64,000 bases of DNA, from the NCBI RefSeq assembly GCF_029867415.1, contig NC_081185.1, positions 115,551,466-115,615,465 of the forward strand, in the 5' to 3' direction. Every line of letters starts with the position of its first letter. Within the stretch, counting starts at the first letter, position 1. The notes beneath the pieces are model-generated. The model was not told the DNA's origin. It made no database searches and worked only from the letters and a program-made list of their open reading frames with translations. A program made the position numbers and the translations under genes. The stretch comes from Vicia villosa. Its lineage: Eukaryota > Streptophyta > Magnoliopsida > Fabales > Fabaceae. Of the stretch, positions 58,690 to 64,000 are shown in pieces.

Positions 58690-59151
58690 TTACACTGGGG
58701 AGACATCTACTAATTCAATTTAAATACACAAACACTAAATGGCTCAGTTACATTAGGGAGGCATTAAATTAAAAACCCAACTACAGGTTAAGTATGTTTT
58801 TGGTCCTCATAAAATTATAAAATTTTGTTTTCGATCTCTATTAAAAAAAAAAGACATATTTTAATCCCCACGAAATTATTATGCACGCGGTTTTAGTCTC
58901 TACTATTAAATCTATGTGTATTTGTGAATAATTGTTTTACAGACATGTTTAAAACGTTAGGAAAATTTCCTTGAAAAAAAAGCAACTTAAAATTTAATTT
59001 TTAAGTCAAAATTTGTATTACTTTTATCATTATCTTTTGAAATTTAAAAAATTCATATTTATTTCTTCTTATTTAAAAAAATTATATAATTCGGTAAATA
59101 AATATTTTAAAGCATTCTAAACACGTACGAAAAAAAATTAATAAAAAATTA
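58690..59151. other. Spacer with a legume dispersed repeat
   Basis: AT-rich and non-coding. 58790-58930 carries GGTTAAGTATGTTTTTGGTC, related to the repeat at 40260-40325 in inverse orientation. Confidence 0.5.
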
Positions 59152-60161
59152 AATTTTTTTTTTCAATAGGCAATGGAATTAAAACCGGAGTATAAGGGAT
59201 ACTCCAACCTCTTACAAAAATAGAAAGGTTCTACTACTCAAAACAAATGAGCGGTAGAATATTCCCTACGTGAAAGTTACAATTCTCCGCTAACTTATAA
59301 CTAGATAAAAGCCAATTCCAATCATTAAAAGTTACCTCCGACATACATTCGGAAAACAAATTTTGAGTTTCTTTTTTTTTTCGAGGAACTTTTTATAACG
59401 TTCTAAACATGTTTGTACAATAATCATTCAACACCCCCCTAACAAATGAGAAAGGCTTTCCTCCTCCATAGAACAAAAAGTACAAACCAAATCATTACTA
59501 TCCAACAAAATTCCACTCTTAAACAATTGGTCCTTTGTAGCTATTCTATTGTGAATGATTAGCCAGCCAAAAAAAAAAAGAATTTTTGGAGGAGCTTTTA
59601 CCTTCCAAAGATGGTTTGCAGCTTTGACTATAATTGGATCGAGAGGAGGCCTGGACATCTTCGCTTTGAACATATCGTAGCAAGACTTAACGGTGAATAC
59701 TCCATCCAAGTTCTTGCGCCACGCAAAGGTATCCTTGATAGTCTCTTTAGGAAGAATATGTCGGATGCTGTCAAGTAACTCACTCCAAAGAAAAGTTGTT
59801 TCATCGCTGCTGTCCGATAACAGCACTTATGCACTCCAAGACCAGCCTGCTGCTGTTCGAAACCCAGTCCCAGCCACTGGAATGCGTTGATCATTAGCAA
59901 TGGTGAACAGTTCCGGGTATGCGTGAGATAGCGGCTGAGCACCGGCCCACAGACTGAACCAAAACGGAACGTCAGTACCATTACCGACTGAACAAGAAAT
60001 AGCCCCTGTAAAATTATTATTCAACAAAGAAACATAATTGTCAGTTAAAAGCATGTCCCTCCATCAAATAGAGTCACTTTTCTCCACCACAGAATTATCA
60101 CCGATGAGGACTTTCCTCTTTACATTCCCGTAACGAGAGATAAGAATGTCACGCCACACCG
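59152..60161 (-). mobile_element. LINE 3' end, truncated by copia B
   Basis: Minus-strand sequence of a non-LTR element ends with GTTTTAATTCCATTGCCTATTG followed by an A-run at 59152-59163. Its coding remnant is the end of ORF2. The 5' part must lie beyond copia B, outside the window. Confidence 0.8.
59428..60150 (-). pseudogene. LINE ORF2 C-terminus with zf-RVT domain
   Basis: The minus strand reads VWRDILISRYGNV, then VGNGTDVPFWFSLWAGAQPL, then DTFAWRKNLDGVFTVKSCYD and WKVKAPPKILFFFGWLIIHN with CTFCSMEEESLSHLL. The last part is the reverse-transcriptase zinc-binding (zf-RVT) domain at the end of plant LINE ORF2. In-frame stops at 60064-60066 (TGA where WWRD is usual) and 59827-59829 (TAA) break it, and the C-terminus is deleted after 59428. 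Confidence 0.88.
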
Positions 60162-61367
60162 TGAAGGATAGAAAAACACTTAGAAAGGGGGTGTTTGAAT
60201 AAGTGTAGTTTAAAAACTTGGACGATAAAAATAAATTGCACAGTTATTTTTATCCTGGGTCGTTGTTAACTAAATTACTCCAGTCCACCCCCACGGAGTG
60301 ATTTACCTCACCTGAGGATTTAATCCACTAATCGCAACAGATTACAATGGTTTTCCACTTAGCCCACGACTATGTCTTCTAGAGTATCCTGATCACAACC
60401 TGATCACTCTAGGAACAAATGCTTAGACACAAGCTTAGACTTTCTTAGAGTATCCTGACCACCACGTGATCACTCTAATTAAAACTGCTTAGACAGAAGC
60501 TAAGACTTCCTAGAGTATCCTGATCAACACTTGATCACTCTAGTTACTTACAAATTAATGTAATCAATTCTAAGAGTATTACAAATGCTTCTGAAAAGCT
60601 ATAATCACAACAGTGATATTTCTCTTAACGTTTAAGCTTAATCTCACTAATATATTACAACAGCAATGTAGTGAGCTTTGATGAAGATGAAGTTTTCTGA
60701 GCTTTGAATTTTATCAGCGTTTCAGCAAGTTAATTGTTTGGAAATCGTCAACCTTGATTTTCATCAGAACTTCATACTTATAGGCGTTTGAGAAGATGAT
60801 CGTTGGGAGCATTTAATGCTTTGCGTGTTCCGTACAGCATTGCATTTAATGTTTCACGCTTTTGTCAACTACCTCGAGCCTTGTTCACGCTGTGTCTACT
60901 GACGTTGCCTTTAATAGCTTCCAACGTTCCTTTTGTCAGTCAGCGTAGCCTGCCACCTGTACTTTCTTCCGATCTGATGTTTATGTATACAACGTTTGAA
61001 TATCATTAGAGTCAAACAGCTTGGTGCATAGCATCTTCTTGTCTTCTGACCTTGAAGTGCTTCTGAGCGTGATACCATGAGAACTTCAGTGCTTCTGCTT
61101 CTGATCTCAAGTTCTTCTGATGCTTTCATAGACCCATGTTCTGATTCTGCCTTGACCATCTTCTGATGTCTTGCCAGACCATGTTCTGATGTTGCATGCT
61201 GAACCTTCTGAGACAAAGCTTCTGAGCGCTGATTTGTGCATACTCTTTATATATTTCCTGAAAAGGAAATTGCACTGTATTAGAGTACCACATTATCTCA
61301 CACAAAATTCATATCCTTGTTATCATCAAAACTAAGAATATTGATCAGAACAAATCTTGTTCTAACA
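60162..61367 (-). repeat. Copia B 3' LTR
   Basis: LTR of 1,206 bp, starting TGTTAGAACAAG at 61367 and ending CTATCCTTCA at 60162 on the minus strand. It is homologous to the copia A LTR, with small indels. It carries many TTCTGAT/CTTCTGA repeats. Confidence 0.93.
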
Positions 61368-62679
61368 ATCTCCCCCTTTTTGATGATGACAAAAACATAT
61401 ATAAATGATATGAATTTGCGATCAGAAAGAGCAGACGGCTAAAGACAATTACACAGCTATAACATAAGCATGTGAATATGTCTCCCCCTGAGATTAACAA
61501 TCTCCCCCTGAGATGAGTAATCTCCCCCTGAAATTAATACTAGAAGAATTTTAATAATAAAAGACTTCACTGAGTATTTCAGTAGAGACGTTCACAGTGC
61601 TTGATCTTCAGAACATTCATGACTTGTGATTTCTGCTTCCCTAGGACAGCTTCAGAACTTGAATTTCTTTGATCCACAGAACATTCACAGCTTCTGACTT
61701 CTGCTTCCATCGGACAGCTTCAGAACTTGAATTTCTTTGATCCACAGAACATTCACAGCTTCTGACTTCTGCTTCCATCGGACAGCTTCAGAACTTGAAT
61801 TTCTTTAGATCTTCAGAACATCCATAGCTTCTGATTTTTGCTTCCATCAGGACAGCTTCAGAGCTTGAATTTCTTCTTTCATCACTTCATGCTAGATTGT
61901 ATCAGAACATTGTTGAATGTACCAGAGCATCATCAGAGCATCTCTACATCCTGAAATGTTACAGAACAAAACTAAACGACAAAAGTCAGCATGAATGAGT
62001 CAGAACATAGAGTATGTTTCAGAACATATAATATGTATCAGAGCCAAGAACACATAATATGTATCAGAGCCATATGGTATGTGTCAGAGCACATAAACAT
62101 AATGTTTCAGATCATATTCTATCATTAGAATATCTGAACATTCTTCCTTCTTGCTTCTAATTCTGAAGCTTCATAGCACTCAGCTTGCTTCAAGAATCCA
62201 AGAGCTTGATTTATCTTGTTGCTTCTTATGTTGATCTTATCTTCAATTCCTGCAACAACACAACTTAAAGCATAGAACTTTGCAAGTTATGTTAGTAATG
62301 TGGGGCCTTTTTACCCGGTAACTAATAATATTAATCAGATCATTTATCATAAATTTTCTCCCCCTTTTTGTCATAACATCAAAAAGAATATAAAAGATTC
62401 AGATGTAGAAAACGACAAAGGAAGTGATTAGCACAGTTACCTAAGTAGGCGTCCCCTCAATTTCACGCACGCTTGTCCAGACATAGTGAACACTTGTTTA
62501 CCATCTGGATAGCCAGTTACAGCTATTTTACTTTTAAAGAGATTCTGAGTCAACTTAGACAATGAAACGTTAGTAATAACATAATCACTACTTCTAATTG
62601 ATTACAATCAGAACTTCTTATAAAAAGCTAATCCAATCTTATTTCAGAAGATACTCATACATAAGATTTTCTTATCTTT
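61368..62679 (-). repeat. Copia B 3' non-coding region with short tandem repeats
   Basis: A purine tract abuts the LTR (minus CATCAAAAAGGGGGAGAT, 61368-61385). At 61630-61870 a 68-bp unit containing CAGAACTTGAATTTCTTTG and ACTTCTGCTTCCATCGGACA repeats about 3.4 times. At 61990-62110 a short unit with CATAATATGTATCAGAGCC recurs. No env-like ORF, as some SIRE elements carry, is visible. Confidence 0.82.
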
Positions 62680-64000
62680 TCATTCTGGGCATAAATCCAT
62701 ACTGATATTCTTCAGAATGAACTTAAACCTATCTTCAGCAAGGGGTTTTGTAAAGATATCAGCCCATTGATGGTCTGTATCCACAAAGTTTAAAGATATG
62801 ACACCCTTCTGAACATAGTTCCTTATGAAATGATGTTTAATCTCAATATGTTTAGCTTTTGAATGTAAAATAGGATTCTTAGATAAACATATAGCAGAAG
62901 TATTATCACAGAAAATAGGAATGTTATTCTCATATATCTGATAATCTTTTAACTGACTTCTCATCCAGAGCATTTGTGTGCTACAACCAGCAGCAGCGAC
63001 ATATTCTGCTTCTGTTGTTGAGAGGGAAATTGTAGCTTGCTTCTCGTTGTACCATGAGATCAGATGGCTTCCAAGAAATTGACAACTTCCAGAAGTACTT
63101 TTCCTTTCAATTCTATCTCCAGCATAGTCAGAGTCACAGAATCCTACTAAGTTGTAATCTTTGAATCTTCTGTAAACTAAACCAACATTAGTAGTACCTT
63201 TCAGATACCTCAGAATTCTCTTAACCGCAGTTAAATGAGATTCTCTCGGATCTGATTTGAATCTAGCACACAAACAAACACTGAAAAGAATGTCAGGTCT
63301 AGAAGCGGTTAGATATAGAAGATATCCAATCATACCTCTGTACAACTTCTGATCTACCTTCTTACTTACCTTATCCTTACCTAGGACACATGTTGGATGC
63401 ATAGGAGTTTTGGCTTCTTTGCTTTCAGAAAGATTAAACTTCTTCAGAAGTTCTTTCACATATTTCGTTTGATGAATATAAGTTCCATCAGAAGTTTGGT
63501 TGATTTGAATTCCAAGGAAATACTTAAGTTCTCCCATCATGCTCATTTCAAATTCAGCCTGCATAGACTCAGCAAACTCCTTTCCAAGTGTAGCATTAGA
63601 TATTCCAAAGATGATATCATCAACATATATTTGACATATTAAAATATCCTTTTTAAAGGTTTTACAAAAGAGGGTAGTGTCCACTTTTCCTCTAGTGAAA
63701 CCATTTTCCAGAAGGAAGGAACTTAAACGTTCATACCAAGCTCTCGGAGCTTGCTTCAATCCGTATAATGATTTCTTTAATTTAAAAACATGAATTGGAG
63801 ACTTAGAGTCTTCAAAACCAGGAGGTTGATGGACATAAACTTCTTCATCTATATAACCATTTAAGAAGGCACTCTTAACATCCATCTGATAAAGAGTGAT
63901 GTCGTGTTGAGTGGCAAAAGAAATTAATAGACGAATAGATTCTAACCTGGCCACTGGTGCAAAGTTTTCTATGTAGTCAATCCCTTCTTGCTGACTATAA
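62680..64000 (-). CDS. Copia B reverse transcriptase and RNase H (partial, open)
   Basis: The reading frame is open from the window edge to a stop at 62680-62682, about 440 codons. Motifs in order are [55 protein letters not shown], the active-site [27 protein letters not shown], then RNase H with CDSDYAGDRIERKSTSGSCQ, TEAEYVAAAGCSTQMLWM, HIEIKHHFIRN and the tail ADIFTKPLAEDRFKFI. It reverse-transcribes element RNA and degrades the template. All catalytic residues I can check are present (YVDD; the DSD of RNase H). The internal start at 63954 is GTG and not real; the polyprotein begins outside the window. Confidence 0.93.
   Translation of the reverse strand, partial: YSQQEGIDYIENFAPVARLESIRLLISFATQHDITLYQMDVKSAFLNGYIDEEVYVHQPPGFEDSKSPIHVFKLKKSLYGLKQAPRAWYERLSSFLLENGFTRGKVDTTLFCKTFKKDILICQIYVDDIIFGISNATLGKEFAESMQAEFEMSMMGELKYFLGIQINQTSDGTYIHQTKYVKELLKKFNLSESKEAKTPMHPTCVLGKDKVSKKVDQKLYRGMIGYLLYLTASRPDILFSVCLCARFKSDPRESHLTAVKRILRYLKGTTNVGLVYRRFKDYNLVGFCDSDYAGDRIERKSTSGSCQFLGSHLISWYNEKQATISLSTTEAEYVAAAGCSTQMLWMRSQLKDYQIYENNIPIFCDNTSAICLSKNPILHSKAKHIEIKHHFIRNYVQKGVISLNFVDTDHQWADIFTKPLAEDRFKFILKNISMDLCPE

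Larger units (their letters stand above)
60162..64000 (-). mobile_element. Copia B: SIRE/Maximus-type Ty1/copia element, 3' half
   Basis: The minus-strand order is pol (64000-62680), long 3' non-coding region (62679-61368), purine tract, 3' LTR (61367-60162). It inserted into a LINE; CACCG at 60157-60161 would be one TSD copy. The upstream half lies outside the window. It is better preserved than copia A: no stop interrupts the visible pol. Confidence 0.92.

Overview
The window is plant nuclear DNA, most likely from a legume and probably tribe Fabeae (pea, vetch, lentil, Lathyrus). The basis is several Ogre-lineage Ty3/gypsy LTRs with a tRNA-Arg primer site and a DUF7745-type extra ORF, SIRE/Maximus-type Ty1/copia elements, several CACTA elements, and a legume-style F-box gene. 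It is almost wholly nested transposable elements. I see one intact host gene, an F-box gene at 41097-42188. Species assignment is inference.

Layout. (1) 1-16257 is the 5' part of an Ogre element on the minus strand (Ogre-2). Its DUF7745 ORF is split by a very young, non-autonomous Ogre derivative (Ogre-1, 638-11030) with identical-length 2,872-bp LTRs and a perfect GTAAC target-site duplication (TSD). (2) 16258-26341 is a decayed minus-strand copia (copia A), itself split by a 4,020-bp CACTA element (17237-21256, TSD TTG). (3) 26342-38610 is the end of a third, plus-strand Ogre LTR, split by an 11.9-kb CACTA element (26621-38505, TSD TTT). This CACTA holds remnants of its own Ulp1-like protease, exons of a host SCAMP gene, a 2.1-kb Mutator-like element carrying a plant-mobile-domain gene, and a 5.1-kb hAT with a nearly intact transposase. 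(4) 38611-46121 holds a broken transposon-derived gene, a MITE, the F-box gene, a 625-bp CACTA MITE, and a chimeric pseudogene joining ribosomal protein L24 exons to a methionine synthase fragment. (5) 45185-58085 is a copia pol remnant (copia C) split by a plus-strand Ty3/gypsy element (46122-56822, TSD AACAC). A 2.9-kb solo Ogre-type LTR (51779-54720, TSD AGTTG) sits exactly across that gypsy element's polypurine tract/LTR junction. (6) 58086-60161 holds LINE-derived fragments, cut by the 3' LTR and pol of a better-preserved copia (copia B, 60162-64000).

The reading frames give no operon-like or pathway context. The informative signals are insertion order, captured host exons, and structures inside LTRs. 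The most notable are a covarying double hairpin near the 3' end of Ogre LTRs, tRNA-like A/B-box sequences inside three Ogre-type LTRs, the SCAMP capture, and the L24::methionine synthase fusion. No computation was run; all alignments were made by eye.
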